Shown one piece after another: positions 54,601 to 64,000 of a stretch of 64,000 nucleotides of DNA. Made by a program: the position numbers and the translations under genes. Within the stretch, counting starts at the first letter, position 1; each line of letters starts with the position of its first letter. Origin of the DNA: Metellina segmentata (lineage: Eukaryota > Arthropoda > Arachnida > Araneae > Tetragnathidae). The DNA is taken from NCBI GenBank assembly GCA_947359465.1, contig OX375879.1, positions 123,040,486 to 123,104,485 on the forward strand. The letters are read 5' to 3'. The notes under the pieces were generated by a model. The model saw only the letters and a program-made list of their open reading frames with translations. It had not been told where the DNA came from and ran no database searches.

Positions 54601-54851
54601 CCCCAAACACTCATCCAAAGGCTCTTGCTTTCAAGGACAATATGTGTATTAGCAGTCATTACAGTCCATGGTAGCTAAACAAAATATTGATTTCTTTGCT
54701 TTCTGCCAGTCCAAAAGAGCTGCAATTTCAATCATTTCACCCTTGAGTTACTTGTAAAATTTGATATCTCTTGTCCTTCATGGTGTTGCATTTTGGATGG
54801 CTGGCAGTGTATTACTGAGTATTTAGTGTATAAATACAGGCACTACTTTTT

Positions 54852-54857
54852 TTTATT
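54852..54857 (-). promoter_or_regulatory. Candidate polyadenylation signal for OSGEPL1
   Basis: TTTATT on the plus strand reads AATAAA on the minus strand, about 250 nt after the OSGEPL1 stop codon and just outside the right end of the Tc1-like stack. It is a guess based on position. Confidence 0.3.
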
Positions 54858-55107
54858 TTTATGAGAAATAATAATTGCCATGTATTCTGAATTCAATCCA
54901 TTAGATTGTAATCAATCCAGTATCAAGGTAAGTTATGCTATAATTTAATTCTTACAAACAAAACCTTAATTATTCGAAAATATAAATCATATCCTTAACA
55001 GTTAAAAGTGATTTATAAATTTGGTGAATTGGATTAACGAATAAATGAAACACTGATCATTAATTTGGAATTGTTTTTAAATATTGATAATTTATCAGTT
55101 TGACATC

Positions 55108-55183
55108 TTACTCTGGATGGGGTTTGAGATCTTCTGTGTGAGGTAAAATATCAATGTTTGATTTTAATTTCTCCATCCCATTC
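55108..55183 (-). CDS. OSGEPL1: tRNA N6-adenosine threonylcarbamoyltransferase, mitochondrial: last coding exon
   Basis: This 76-nt exon follows an acceptor (TTTATTTCTTTTAG) and supplies the last base of the split Trp codon of the previous exon. It reads NGMEKLKSNIDILPHTEDLK to a TAA at 55108-55110. Joined to the upstream exon it gives VMVAW|NGMEKL, the counterpart of the IAWNGIERL region near the C terminus of OSGEPL1/Qri7/TsaD proteins. The intron between them (57214 down to 55184) is 2031 nt, begins GTGAGT and ends TTTTAG. The protein tail is short compared with vertebrate OSGEPL1. Confidence 0.85.
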
Positions 55184-57214
55184 CTAAAAGAAATAAAAAA
55201 AAAATGAATAAATAAAATATGAAATGCTTAACCTATAGAATGCAAACTAAAATAAAACCAATACATCAAGCCAAAATAAAATGCATGAAAACTAGTAGAC
55301 CTATGAAGTTCATGTGCTACAAGTTTCTTAATTGCTAATCTTTACTGAGGGTAGGTAATCATACCTTATTTAAAACCATTTGCACTGAATATAACATCAA
55401 TATGCATATTTCATACATCCAAATGGAATATTATTAGCCAAGAATATAAAACAGAATTTAAATTATATATTTCAAACGTATTCTTCTGGTGTTAAATCCT
55501 ATTTCAAATAAAGTGCATTTTACAACTCAGTCACAATTAGCTTGTAAACGTCCACTTCAATTGCATCTCATTCACTTGTTAAAAAGGCTATTTGACATTT
55601 TTTACACCTAAACCTATGGTTGGAAAGGCTCAAATTTCCTTTCCAGTGCTAGTTTCTGTCATTCAGATTTCTCTATGCATTCTGTCATCAGACTGCTAAA
55701 GAATTTTGTTAGAACAGCAAGAGCTCTTCTATGCTGTTCTATCAATAGAGATTTCCTAGCTCAAGTTAAGAAAAATTTTAACTTTGCGACAAAACTGGCA
55801 AATTAATCATGCAGAAGTTGATTTAATATTGTTTACATTTGTTTACCACTGTACAAATAATGCTCATTTTTGGACCATGTATTAAAGTAAAATAGTATAG
55901 ATATTTATTTCACTTTAAGATCCGCAATAAGAGTATATAAAAATACTAAGAAAATATGAAAATGCACCAAAATATATTTAGTTGAATTAAATTTTATATA
56001 AAAAGAATGTTTTTAAAATTAGTCAATCAGTTGTCCACATTTCTGTAGTTAACTTAATAACCATAACTATGATAAAAGGAAGTGTTTGTCTGTGTGGACT
56101 GCCCTGACGAATCTATGGTACTTACAATAATGGGATTTGGCAGACAAGTAGTACACATTTTTTTGCAATTTTTCTTCGGTGCCCAAATTTAAAAATTCAA
56201 TCTAGAAGATTTTAAAAATAATTTAATGGAATTTAATTAGTACTGTTTTCCTTAGAATGGCAACACTTTTAAGAGATGGCAGATTTTAAAATTACTTTTT
56301 CCGTGTTTTCGTTTCATTTCGCAAGGAATGATTTTTCAGTGGATGAACAAAACAAATAAAAAGTTTTAAATGGAGTTATGTAGTTATTTTTTCTATCTCC
56401 TAGATCGTTAAATATGGAGTAAAATTTTCAATGAATTTGAAATCTGAGGAAAATTTTACAGTTGATCAATACTTAAAAATATAATTTTCTTAAAATAAAA
56501 TTTTTTTAACTGTAACTTATATATTTTCTTATATGACCTTTGAAACGAGAAATCAGATTCCATTTCCTGCGCTCAAAAAACGGATTTAAAGCGGATTTGA
56601 AAACTGCAGAAAATTTTACACCAGATAGATAAACTATACATTTAATTTTCTTTTGATAAATAATTTTTCAATTAAATATTTGCATTTTCACAAGAGATTG
56701 TGATGTCACGCCGATTGGATCTCTTTGCAATTGACAACGCCATTATGGCTGTCATTCAATGGGAATTATTAGCAATCACCGGGGGTTAGCGAGCAGTGGT
56801 CATACCTGACCTCACGAAAAGAATTGTCACGTAGGCAATATCGTGCTCAGTGGCTAGTTTAAGATAAATTATGAGGAGGATGGCAAACAAACTTGGCCAA
56901 GAAGTTTTCCTTCCCACCAGGAGATGTAACACTAGTACTTTTTTTGTGAATGTCTAAGATTGTAAGAATATATATAAAAAAATATCAATACATTTCCATA
57001 AACATCCATTTAAAGTTTAACGTGTGAAAACAAGATTTGCTTAAACATGCATTTGCAAAGCATTTGTTTACTATGTTTTATTCTAAAACAATGATACAGG
57101 AATATTATGAATTAATTTAATTGTTGGTTTTAAACTTAAACTAAAAAAAAAGATTTTTCATCTCAACATAGGTTCACGATTTCCCCAGTACTTGTAACTA
57201 AATGAAATACTCAC
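55184..57214 (-). other. OSGEPL1 intron
   Basis: Intron between the last two coding exons, GTGAGT..TTTTAG on the minus strand. AT-rich; I see no exon or complete transposon in it. Confidence 0.8.
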
Positions 57215-57494
57215 CATGCAACCATGACACCATTATCCGTGCACAAATTAGGGGGAGGTGCATAAAATTTACAGTTCATATCGCTACACCAATGCTGCAA
57301 GGCAGTCCTTATGTAAGAGTTGCAAGCAACGCCCCCAGAAAACACGAGGGTTCTTCGATCGGCAGTCGTGTGGTTTTTAGTCTCGCAAAACGTCAAGGCT
57401 CTGTGAGCTCGGTGGATCAAATGAAGAGCGTAACCATGGAGGATGGAGGCGCAGAAGTCTCTGGCAGTTGGAATCACACCATCTGCAGGAACAT
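57215..57494 (-). CDS. OSGEPL1: tRNA N6-adenosine threonylcarbamoyltransferase, mitochondrial: penultimate coding exon
   Basis: The mitochondrial member of the Kae1/TsaD/Qri7 family makes the threonylcarbamoyl modification of A37 in tRNAs that read ANN codons. This 280-nt exon starts after GCTTTCCAG with two bases of a split codon and ends TG|GTGAGT. It encodes DVPADGVIPTARDFCASILH, an HLIHRAHRALTFC helix, then LVFSGGVACNSYIRTAL and CKFYAPPPNLCTDNGVMVAW. The SGGVA-N and PPPxLCTDNGxMxAW blocks are family signatures in the ATP and metal binding half of the fold; the Asp of TDNG is the conserved metal/nucleotide-site residue. No stop or shift is present, so the gene looks functional. Upstream exons are not visible in 57.5-64 kb, which is filled by MITEs and an LTR element, so they should lie beyond the window. 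Confidence 0.92.
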
Positions 57495-57662
57495 CTGGAA
57501 AGCATGCAGACTTGTTACCTTTCAGAGCAATGTGTCAGCAGGTCTGATAAAAATATTTGGTGTGCCACATCCGACATGCAAGCAGTCAAGTAAACCTGCT
57601 AAGTTGGTTATTTCTATTGCAAAAGAGACATATTTTGCCACGCTGCACCAGACACAAGGCCT

Positions 57663-58252
57663 CTGGGTTCCCACTCAATTTCAGAAATAAAATTCCTCGA
57701 CTTTTCCAGGTTTTACAGACAAATTTTTACAAAATTCCAGATTATACTTAAGCAATTCATGAATTTTTAAGGTCGAAAAAAAAAGCAAATATTTTAGCAT
57801 TTAATACCCATTAATAAAAACAATTTTAGAACTATACACAGTAAAAATTAACACACAAAACACAGGCAATTTTGCATTAAAATAACTTATTCAAATAATC
57901 CAACATATTTGACTTAATCAATTGGTGATATAATGTATCATAACCATGAAATTCTTCAATTGAAGCCAGTGAATGAAACAAAATTCTTTACCAGTTAAAT
58001 ACTAGCTGCTTCTTTTAAAATCGGTCAAAAAATTCTATTCATTTAAATAAAGTGATATGAAACTGTGTACGAACCTTATAGTCTACTTTTCTCCAAAGTG
58101 TCTGTGAAGCCCTAATCTAACATTTTTCAGGTCATTAAGGCAATTTTCCAGGTTTTATACAAAAATGCCCAATTTTTCCTGATTTTTTGGATAAAATTAA
58201 ATTTTCTGGCAATTTCATGTTTTTTAGGTTTACTTGATCCATGGGAACCCTG
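57663..58252. mobile_element. MITE with CAGGGTTCCCA-type ends
   Basis: The left end CTGGGTTCCCACTCAATTTC and the inverted right end CAGGGTTCCCATGGATCAAG match. Inside are TTTTCCAGGTTTTACAGACA and its inverted counterpart. Flanks AGGCCT and AGGCAT may be a decayed target duplication. No transposase. It lies in an upstream intron of OSGEPL1. Confidence 0.6.
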
Positions 58253-58769
58253 AGGCATACAATATCAAGCAATAGGTGCACACATGCAAAATCCACACAC
58301 CTGTTAGGAGGGCTGTGTCCGGTCTGATGAGGATGTTGGGTGGGACATACCTGATCTGCAGATCCATAAAAAAATCAGAAAATACGTTATACCTCTTTAA
58401 CAGTGTGGCAACAGAACCCTTGTGGAAAAATTACCTGATATTTCTGATTTAACAATTCCCTTAATATCCGTGATTGGTATCTATATATGGTATCCACACA
58501 TTATTTTTACTACAAATCCATCCATTATTTCCACAAATATTTTGTATTTTTTCTCATCAGATATTTTAATTGTTATTGCAAGGGTTGGAACCCTTAATGA
58601 AACTCTTGCAATAGCAATTGAACAAAACTGGAGAAAAAATACAAAATATTTTGATTACGAACTTATTACATCTGACCCTACATTATCATACAAAACATAC
58701 AAATCAAATATATATAATCAAATATAATATATGTATGTAATCAAATATTTATAAATATACTTAAAAAAA
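58253..58769. other. Non-coding DNA, probably OSGEPL1 intron
   Basis: A short AG..GT bounded segment on the minus strand (about 58290-58355) is open but does not fit any part of OSGEPL1 expected here. An imperfect inverted repeat (ATTGCAAGGGTT / AAACTCTTGCAAT) lies at 58575-58612. Confidence 0.35.
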
Positions 58770-59809
58770 CAGAGTGTAAAAAATCATGATTTTTTAAAAA
58801 AATCAATTAATCTGATTTTTTTTTATTTATATCATATTTTTTTTAATTTAAATTTCTGTAGGCCCTATAAACTGTTTTTACAATAATTATATATAAATTT
58901 GTTAAATAAAAAATTGAGTTTGTGACATGGTAAATCAATATTTACTTAACATTTGTTTGACTTTAAAACAAAAGTTGACATCCTACATAGTTTTCCTTGA
59001 ATAAATTACATCATGTTAACAAATTTATCAGTAAGTGTAAGTGACAGGCCTAAACTATAGTGTGAGAAGTAGAATAGAGGACAGATAAATAATCTAAATT
59101 CTAATAATAAAACTGCCAAGCAGCAATAATAAATTAATTTTCACTTTTAATTCATAGTGAATCTTTCTTTCTTCCTGCTGACATTTTAATGGCTGTGTGT
59201 GTGTGTGAAAATGTATACTTCTATTCTTTAATCTCTGTTACACACCACAAGAATAAGTTAACTGACAAATGCCTCAAAAAATTTTACTTCCTACCTGTGT
59301 GGTTTTTTAGCTAATGAAATCAGTCACCCCTTTAGTTTATAATTTTAAATCAAACTGTTGCATACTTCATGTAAGTGTTAATATTATGAATGCTGTTAAT
59401 CAGGAATGTTCATACATTACTCTTCCTGGCATTTAGATTTAAGATGTCACGTGTGCTTACATTACTGTTTCCAGTATATAGTACATTCTAATAAGTTACA
59501 ACTGGCTGTTGCAATCTTTTATAATATGCAGTAATTGACCCAGTTCCCTCTGAGCTGGGTGTAGCCATTAGTGCTGAAATCACCATCAGTCCAGAAAAAT
59601 TAAAGCATTTGAACACTTTTGTGATTATTCTGTGGTGTATTTACTTAGTTATAAAAATGTGTGATTAGTTGTGATTTAAATCAGTGATTTTTTTAAAAAT
59701 CATTTGATTAAAAACATAATTTTAATTGTTGATTTAAATCAGTGATTTTTTAAAAAATCATTTGATTAAAAACATGATTTTAATTGTTGATTTAAATCTT
59801 GACACCCTG
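58770..59809. mobile_element. hAT-like MITE with internal 58-bp repeats
   Basis: The left end CAGAGTGTAAAAAATCATGA and inverted right end CAGGGTGTCAAGATTTAAAT form the termini. Flanking octamers (TAAAAAAA, ATAAAGAA) agree at 5 of 8 positions. A 58-bp unit beginning GATTTAAATCAGTGATTTTT repeats at 59673, 59731 and (partly) 59789. The middle (59350-59560) matches the repeat split by the Tc1 element at 34690-36290. Confidence 0.65.
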
Positions 59810-60086
59810 ATAAAGAATTCTACAAAAATATAGTTGCAAGCAAAAAATATTCATTTAATGCACAAAAAAAACCATCATAAGTTATAGAAATTTGAAATTG
59901 TGTACCACAAGTTGTATCGCCTGTCTCAATGCGACGAGATGCTGCGGCCGCGAAAAAACCCAGGCAGTGGTGGTTCTCGCAGTGTTTGAAAATTATGATG
60001 ACTGTGTTCTTTATTTGTGTTGTGGCATCAATGCTATTATGCAAACTATGTTTTGTGACGCACGCGGAAGAATAAGATTGGCCTGT

Positions 60087-60094
60087 TATAAATA
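60087..60094 (+). promoter_or_regulatory. Probable LTR TATA box
   Basis: TATAAATAG about 115 bp before AATAAA, in the spacing expected of U3/R of an LTR upstream of the gag-pol genes. Confidence 0.6.
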
Positions 60095-60207
60095 GCCTGT
60101 TGACCTTCCTGCATTCCCTTATACCTCTCTGCTGCTTAGCATGGTGTGTCCGCGCTGTCTGTTACTCGTGGCACACGTTTAGAATAGTTTTTACCTCTTG
60201 TTATGTT

Positions 60208-60213
60208 AATAAA
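60208..60213 (+). promoter_or_regulatory. Probable LTR polyadenylation signal
   Basis: AATAAA followed by a T/G-rich stretch (GTTTTGTTGAG), as at the R/U5 border of LTRs. Confidence 0.55.
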
Positions 60214-60800
60214 GTTTTGTTGAGTTTTAGAACGTTTAGTGCTTTCTTCGAGGCCGACACTTTCTACCGGTTTTAGTGGTTAGATGGATATGGCGGCCAG
60301 CTGCTGAATGGAATCCTGCACAAGTTAGTTTAGCGCCAACATTAGGCGACCGACGCCAAAGTGGTTACGCGGACTGAGAATTGTAAAAACCTTCTGAGGT
60401 TGGAGCTACACGGCATGCGTTTTATTTATTCAGCCAGTGCATAGCTGCGGAGCGGGTGACGAGAACTTGGGTGAGTGTTAACTGATTTTCGCTCTTGACC
60501 GGGTTCGTTCGCGCGTTTTCGTAGATTCCAAATCAAGCTCTGGGCGTTTTTTCTGATATTCATGAATTGATTTCTTTCTTAACTTTGGTACATTTTGGTT
60601 TCTGTTCATTGTGTTATTTACATTGTATTTTAAAAGTTCATAGTGTAATTTTAAGCCCGCAAATAGGTTGGTGGCTCCTTTTAAACTAGATCATTTTATG
60701 TCAGTACATTCTGGTTTGGAAGGTTTAGTGTGGATATTGTTATAGTAACAGTGTTGTAGATATCTTTTGATTGCTTTTAAGCGTAATTTCGAATTTAAAT

Positions 60801-61637
60801 ATGACTGACACTGAAGTCAAAGAACCTATTTCCGCTATTGTTTCTAGTGATCAAAATGCTGCTGCCGCCCCTGAGGTATCTCGTGTTGCCTTTAGAGCAC
60901 CTCCATTCTGGGATTCGGATCCCGAAACTTGGTTTTTGCAGTTGGAAAGCCAGTTTTTTCTTGCTGGTATTACTGAATCAAACACAAAATTTCATTGTGT
61001 CGTTTCGGCAGTTGATAAAAATGTTTTTTCAATAATTCGGGATCTTGTTCGTAAACCCCCAGCAAACCCGTATGTCACAATTAAGGAAGCTATTGTTAGG
61101 CACTTTTCTCAATCTGAGACATCTCGTTTAAAGCTGTTGCTGCAAGACTTGCATTTAGGCGATAGACGCCCTTCTACGTTACTGCATGAGATGAAAAATT
61201 TGTCATCTGGCAAACTTTCAAATGATGTTTTGCGTGCACTTTGGATGCAAAGGCTACCAGTGCACGTTCAGCAAATTCTTTCAGTTAGTACAGAGGGTTC
61301 GCTAGACAGTTTAGCAGCGGTTGCCGATAAAGTTCGTGATGTTTCGGAATGTTCGAATTCGGTGGTGAGCGTTTCAGCTGCTGCGGCCGAGGACGTAACT
61401 TTGCAGTCACTTAAAGCTGAAATAGCGTCATTGAGTGTACAGTTTAAACGGCTATCATGGGGATTTCAGAGACGGCGGAGCTATTCTGGGGGCAATAAAC
61501 AAGTAAGGGGTGGTACTCCCAAAAGTCGGGATGGTTCAATGGAACGTCTTGAAAAGGGCAAGTTGTGTTGGTATCACAAACGTTTTGGGGAAAAGGCACA
61601 TAGATGTATTCAGCCATGCCAATATTCGGAAAACTGA
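60801..61637 (+). CDS. Gag-like protein of the Ty3/gypsy element
   Basis: The ATG at 60801 ([10 protein letters not shown]) is the first Met in a frame that is open from a little further upstream; I choose it as start. The 278-residue product has an acidic N terminus, then [20 protein letters not shown] at about residues 35-55, which is the conserved beginning of the capsid region of this class of gypsy elements, and a helical capsid domain to about residue 170. A basic stretch and a Cys/His cluster ([18 protein letters not shown]) near residues 255-273 act as the zinc knuckle that binds the RNA genome. It assembles the particle in which reverse transcription occurs. The end overlaps the pol frame by 34 nt in the -1 phase. 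Frames are intact. Confidence 0.85.
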   Translation: MTDTEVKEPISAIVSSDQNAAAAPEVSRVAFRAPPFWDSDPETWFLQLESQFFLAGITESNTKFHCVVSAVDKNVFSIIRDLVRKPPANPYVTIKEAIVRHFSQSETSRLKLLLQDLHLGDRRPSTLLHEMKNLSSGKLSNDVLRALWMQRLPVHVQQILSVSTEGSLDSLAAVADKVRDVSECSNSVVSVSAAAAEDVTLQSLKAEIASLSVQFKRLSWGFQRRRSYSGGNKQVRGGTPKSRDGSMERLEKGKLCWYHKRFGEKAHRCIQPCQYSEN

Positions 61638-64000
61638 GTGGCTCGTTTGTTCAATTGGCGGCAAATGACAGCCAGCAGAACAGCCGACTTTTCGTGTGCG
61701 ACACTATGACAGGGTTTCGTTATCTTGTAGATAGTGGTGCAGTGGTCAGCTGTTTTCCGAAGAGGCTTTCGCCTGAAAGTTTTCTAGATACCCTTAGTTT
61801 GTATGCAGCAAACGGTTCTAGAATCAAAACCTTTGGTTCGAAAGGGTTAAGGTTAAATTTTGGTGTTGGTCGAAGTTTTGAATGGAATTTTTTAGTTGCA
61901 GAGGTTTCTCATCCTATTATAGGAGCGGATTTTTTAAAGCATTATGGGTTGTTAGTGGATATGCGAAATAATCGGCTTCTTGATGCTGCCTCTATGCTAG
62001 TGGCAAAGGGTTTGGCTTGTCCCGGACCAACATTTGGTTTGACCCTGGTTTCGGAGCAAACCCCTTTTTCAGAGATTATATCCTTGTACCCACAACTTAC
62101 AAACCCAAATATGGTTAAAAATCCTAAGCCCCATCCTGTGACTCATTGGATTGAAACTAAAGGTCCCGCAGTGTTTTCCACTGCACGACGGTTATCTCCT
62201 GAAAAGCTGTTGGCTGTTAAGAAGGAATTTGGCGAACTACTCCGGCAAGGTATAATTAGACCTTCTAAAAGTCAATGGGCCAGTCCCATACACCTTGTAC
62301 CTAAAAAACCTTCTGGGTGGCGTATATGCGGGGATTACAGGAGGCTTAATTATATTACGATTCCTGATCGTTACCCCGTACCCCATATCCAGGATTTTAC
62401 GCATACTTTGAGTGGTAAAAGGGTGTTTTCAAAGATCGATCTTGTGAAGGCGTACCACCAGATTCCTATTGAACCGTGTGACATTAAAAAAACTGCAGTA
62501 ATAACTCCCATTGGACTTTACGAATACACTTCCATGTGCTTCGGGTTAAGATGCGCAGCCCAAAGCTTTCAGCGCTTTATCGATAACGTCTTAAGGGGTC
62601 TTGATTGCTGTGTATCGTACATTGATGACATCATTGTAGCTTCTGAAAGTGAGGAAAACCACAAGGCCGACTTGAAACAAGTCTTCCAGCGGTTAGTGGA
62701 TTATGGACTGGTAATTAACCTTGATAAATGCGAGTTCGGTAAGACAAAAATCAGTTTCTTGGGTTTCCTTGTGTCTAAGGATGGTATCGAACCCCTACCC
62801 GAAAAGGTCAAAGCCCTGCTAGAATTTCCCCTACCTCACACGGTTGAAGAATTGCGTCGTTTTCTAGCAATGACAAACTTCTATCATCGTTTTTTAAGAG
62901 ATGCAGCTAAAGTTCAAGCTAGTTTGCATACTCTTGCAAAGGGTGATGGAAAGCGCAGGAAGAAGGACAAAGCCGTTCTTTCATGGTCAGAGGAAGCCAA
63001 GTTGGCATTTCAGGTATGCAGAGATGCAATTTCTAATGCTGCACTTTTGGCACATCCTCTGCCTGATGCTTCTTTACATTTGGTCGTGGATGCTTCAGAT
63101 TTCGCAATTGGTGGGGTTTTGCAACAGGTAATCAATGGGCAGGTTCAACCATTGGGATTTTTCTCACGAAAACTCAACGATGCCGAGTTACGCTATAGTT
63201 GCTATGACCGTGAGCTATTAGCTGTCTATTCTTCAATCAAGTATTTTAGGCACATGATTGAGGGACGCGAGTGTGTTATTTTCACAGATCATAAGCCTCT
63301 AATCTTTGCTTTTCAGCAAAAATGTGATAAACAATCACCTAGACAAATTCGACACTTAGAGTTTATAAGTCAGTTTTCTACCGATATCAGGTTTGTGCCT
63401 GGTGCTGAAAATTCGGTGGCTGATAGTTTTTCACGCATTTGTGAGATCAACTTGTCAAGTTCTGGTGAAATTGATTACGAAAGTTTGGCAAAGGCACAGT
63501 GCAATGATGAGGAGTTGCGATCTTTGCGCGAATCTGATTCTGGTCTTGAGTTGAGGTCACTAGCACTCGCTTCATCAGAGGTGATTTGCGATGTGTCCAC
63601 TGGTCACATTCGTCCATATGTTCCTAATTCTTTTCGTAAGAGTATCTTTCAGACTTTGCATGGACTGTCGCATCCCGGCGCACGTGCAACTTTGGACATG
63701 GTGAGCAAAAGGTTCGTCTGGCCATCGATGTCAAGAGATATCAAGACCTGGTGCAAACAGTGCATCAATTGTCAAAAGGCTAAGGTTCAACGACACACTG
63801 TTTCTCCCACTGGTTCCTTTGATCTTCCTTCAGCTCGGTTCGCCCATGTGCATCTCGACATTGTTGGACCTCTACCGCCGTCGAAAGGTTTCGTCTACGC
63901 TCTGACAGCCGTTGATCGCTTCACAAGGTGGCCAGAGGTCTTTCCAATGCAGGACCAGACTGCGGCTACAGTGGCTGATACCTTCTACTCCGGCTGGGTT
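61604..64000 (+). CDS. Pol polyprotein of the Ty3/gypsy element (runs off the window)
   Basis: A frame in -1 phase relative to gag is open from just after TAG at 61601-61603 to the end of the window, about 799 codons without a stop. Domains in order: aspartic protease with LVDSGA (61730-61741); reverse transcriptase with [15 protein letters not shown] (catalytic Asp at 62438) and YIDD (62618-62629), preceded by [20 protein letters not shown]; RNase H with [26 protein letters not shown] and TDHKPL; and integrase with an HHCC finger (HGLSHPG..CKQCINC) and HLDIVGPLP, whose Asp at 63857 is the first of the catalytic triad. The remaining integrase is cut off by the window. Translation is probably by -1 frameshifting in the 34-nt overlap, or by reinitiation at the ATG at 61604. 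Confidence 0.92.
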   Translation, partial: MYSAMPIFGKLSGSFVQLAANDSQQNSRLFVCDTMTGFRYLVDSGAVVSCFPKRLSPESFLDTLSLYAANGSRIKTFGSKGLRLNFGVGRSFEWNFLVAEVSHPIIGADFLKHYGLLVDMRNNRLLDAASMLVAKGLACPGPTFGLTLVSEQTPFSEIISLYPQLTNPNMVKNPKPHPVTHWIETKGPAVFSTARRLSPEKLLAVKKEFGELLRQGIIRPSKSQWASPIHLVPKKPSGWRICGDYRRLNYITIPDRYPVPHIQDFTHTLSGKRVFSKIDLVKAYHQIPIEPCDIKKTAVITPIGLYEYTSMCFGLRCAAQSFQRFIDNVLRGLDCCVSYIDDIIVASESEENHKADLKQVFQRLVDYGLVINLDKCEFGKTKISFLGFLVSKDGIEPLPEKVKALLEFPLPHTVEELRRFLAMTNFYHRFLRDAAKVQASLHTLAKGDGKRRKKDKAVLSWSEEAKLAFQVCRDAISNAALLAHPLPDASLHLVVDASDFAIGGVLQQVINGQVQPLGFFSRKLNDAELRYSCYDRELLAVYSSIKYFRHMIEGRECVIFTDHKPLIFAFQQKCDKQSPRQIRHLEFISQFSTDIRFVPGAENSVADSFSRICEINLSSSGEIDYESLAKAQCNDEELRSLRESDSGLELRSLALASSEVICDVSTGHIRPYVPNSFRKSIFQTLHGLSHPGARATLDMVSKRFVWPSMSRDIKTWCKQCINCQKAKVQRHTVSPTGSFDLPSARFAHVHLDIVGPLPPSKGFVYALTAVDRFTRWPEVFPMQDQTAATVADTFYSGWV

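Larger units (their letters stand above)
48256..54809 (+). mobile_element. Outer Tc1-like element of a nested stack
   Basis: The left end CACTGCTGGAAAATGCAACA and inverted right end CACTGCCAGCCATCCAAAAT, continuing GCAACACC..TGAAGGA, are flanked by TA (48254-48255 and 54810-54811). Its own DNA is about 48256-48389 and 53671-54809, together about 1.27 kb, the normal size of a Tc1 element. Everything between was inserted later. Its transposase is on the plus strand in the right part. Confidence 0.75.
59900..64000 (+). mobile_element. Ty3/gypsy LTR retrotransposon, 5' part
   Basis: A promoter and polyadenylation signal in LTR-like order (TATAAATA at 60087, AATAAA at 60208) are followed by an untranslated leader, gag and pol, all on the plus strand, to the window edge. 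The order protease, RT, RNase H, integrase is that of Ty3/gypsy. LTR limits are uncertain because the 3' LTR lies outside; the 5' LTR probably spans some part of 59900-60300. No frame damage is visible in the part seen, so the insertion may be recent. Confidence 0.85.

Noticed and set aside
57202..57690. Plus-strand open frame of 162 codons
   Set aside because: It lies opposite the OSGEPL1 exon, whose minus-strand peptide carries unmistakable family motifs and correct splice sites; the plus frame is its shadow.
58290..58355. Possible OSGEPL1 exon (minus strand, IRYVPP reading)
   Set aside because: The resemblance to a C-terminal IRY..P segment is slight and the position, upstream of the penultimate exon, contradicts it.

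Overview
This is an AT-rich, non-coding-dominated stretch of an animal nuclear genome. Two spliced exons of a conserved gene (OSGEPL1), canonical GT..AG introns, a tRNA-derived SINE family and many eukaryotic transposon families rule out a prokaryote. The mix of Tc1, mariner, DD41D-like, piggyBac and TTF-finger hAT elements, a jockey-like non-LTR element and a Ty3/gypsy element suggests an arthropod; a spider or other chelicerate is my guess from general resemblance of the families, not something the sequence proves.

Layout. 1-6 kb: AT-rich DNA, six SINE copies or pieces, one candidate host exon pair (1430-1704) and a MITE-like block. 6.8-10.8 kb: a decayed Tc1-like gene, a 169-bp foldback and a TTAA-flanked piggyBac-like relic. 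11-26 kb: mostly featureless, with two candidate host terminal exons (12747-12868, 25997-26113), a hAT MITE with a perfect 8-bp duplication (18534-18955), a second MITE, a foldback and a 21-bp tandem array. 26.5-38.4 kb: SINEs, a repeat with a 57-bp tandem array, an internally deleted piggyBac, a long-TIR transposon split by a solo LTR, a complete-length but dead Tc1 element, and a ~187-bp tandem array. 39-47.7 kb: unrecognised coding-like remnants, a 5'-truncated non-LTR element, a mariner, a Tc1 element split by a second non-LTR element, and a deleted Tc1 carrying a SINE. 48.2-54.8 kb: a Tc1-like element that holds, one inside another, pogo-like termini, a TTF/hAT transposase and a DD41D-type element. 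55.1-57.5 kb: the last two coding exons of OSGEPL1 on the minus strand. 57.7-59.8 kb: two MITEs. 59.9-64 kb: the 5' part of an apparently undamaged Ty3/gypsy retrotransposon that runs off the window.

Only OSGEPL1 is a confidently named host gene. The retrotransposon at the right edge is the only element whose reading frames look open; every other transposase carries stops, frameshifts or deletions. The main interest is the insertion record: several insertions can be dated relative to each other from target-site duplications and from an uninterrupted copy of the target elsewhere in the window.
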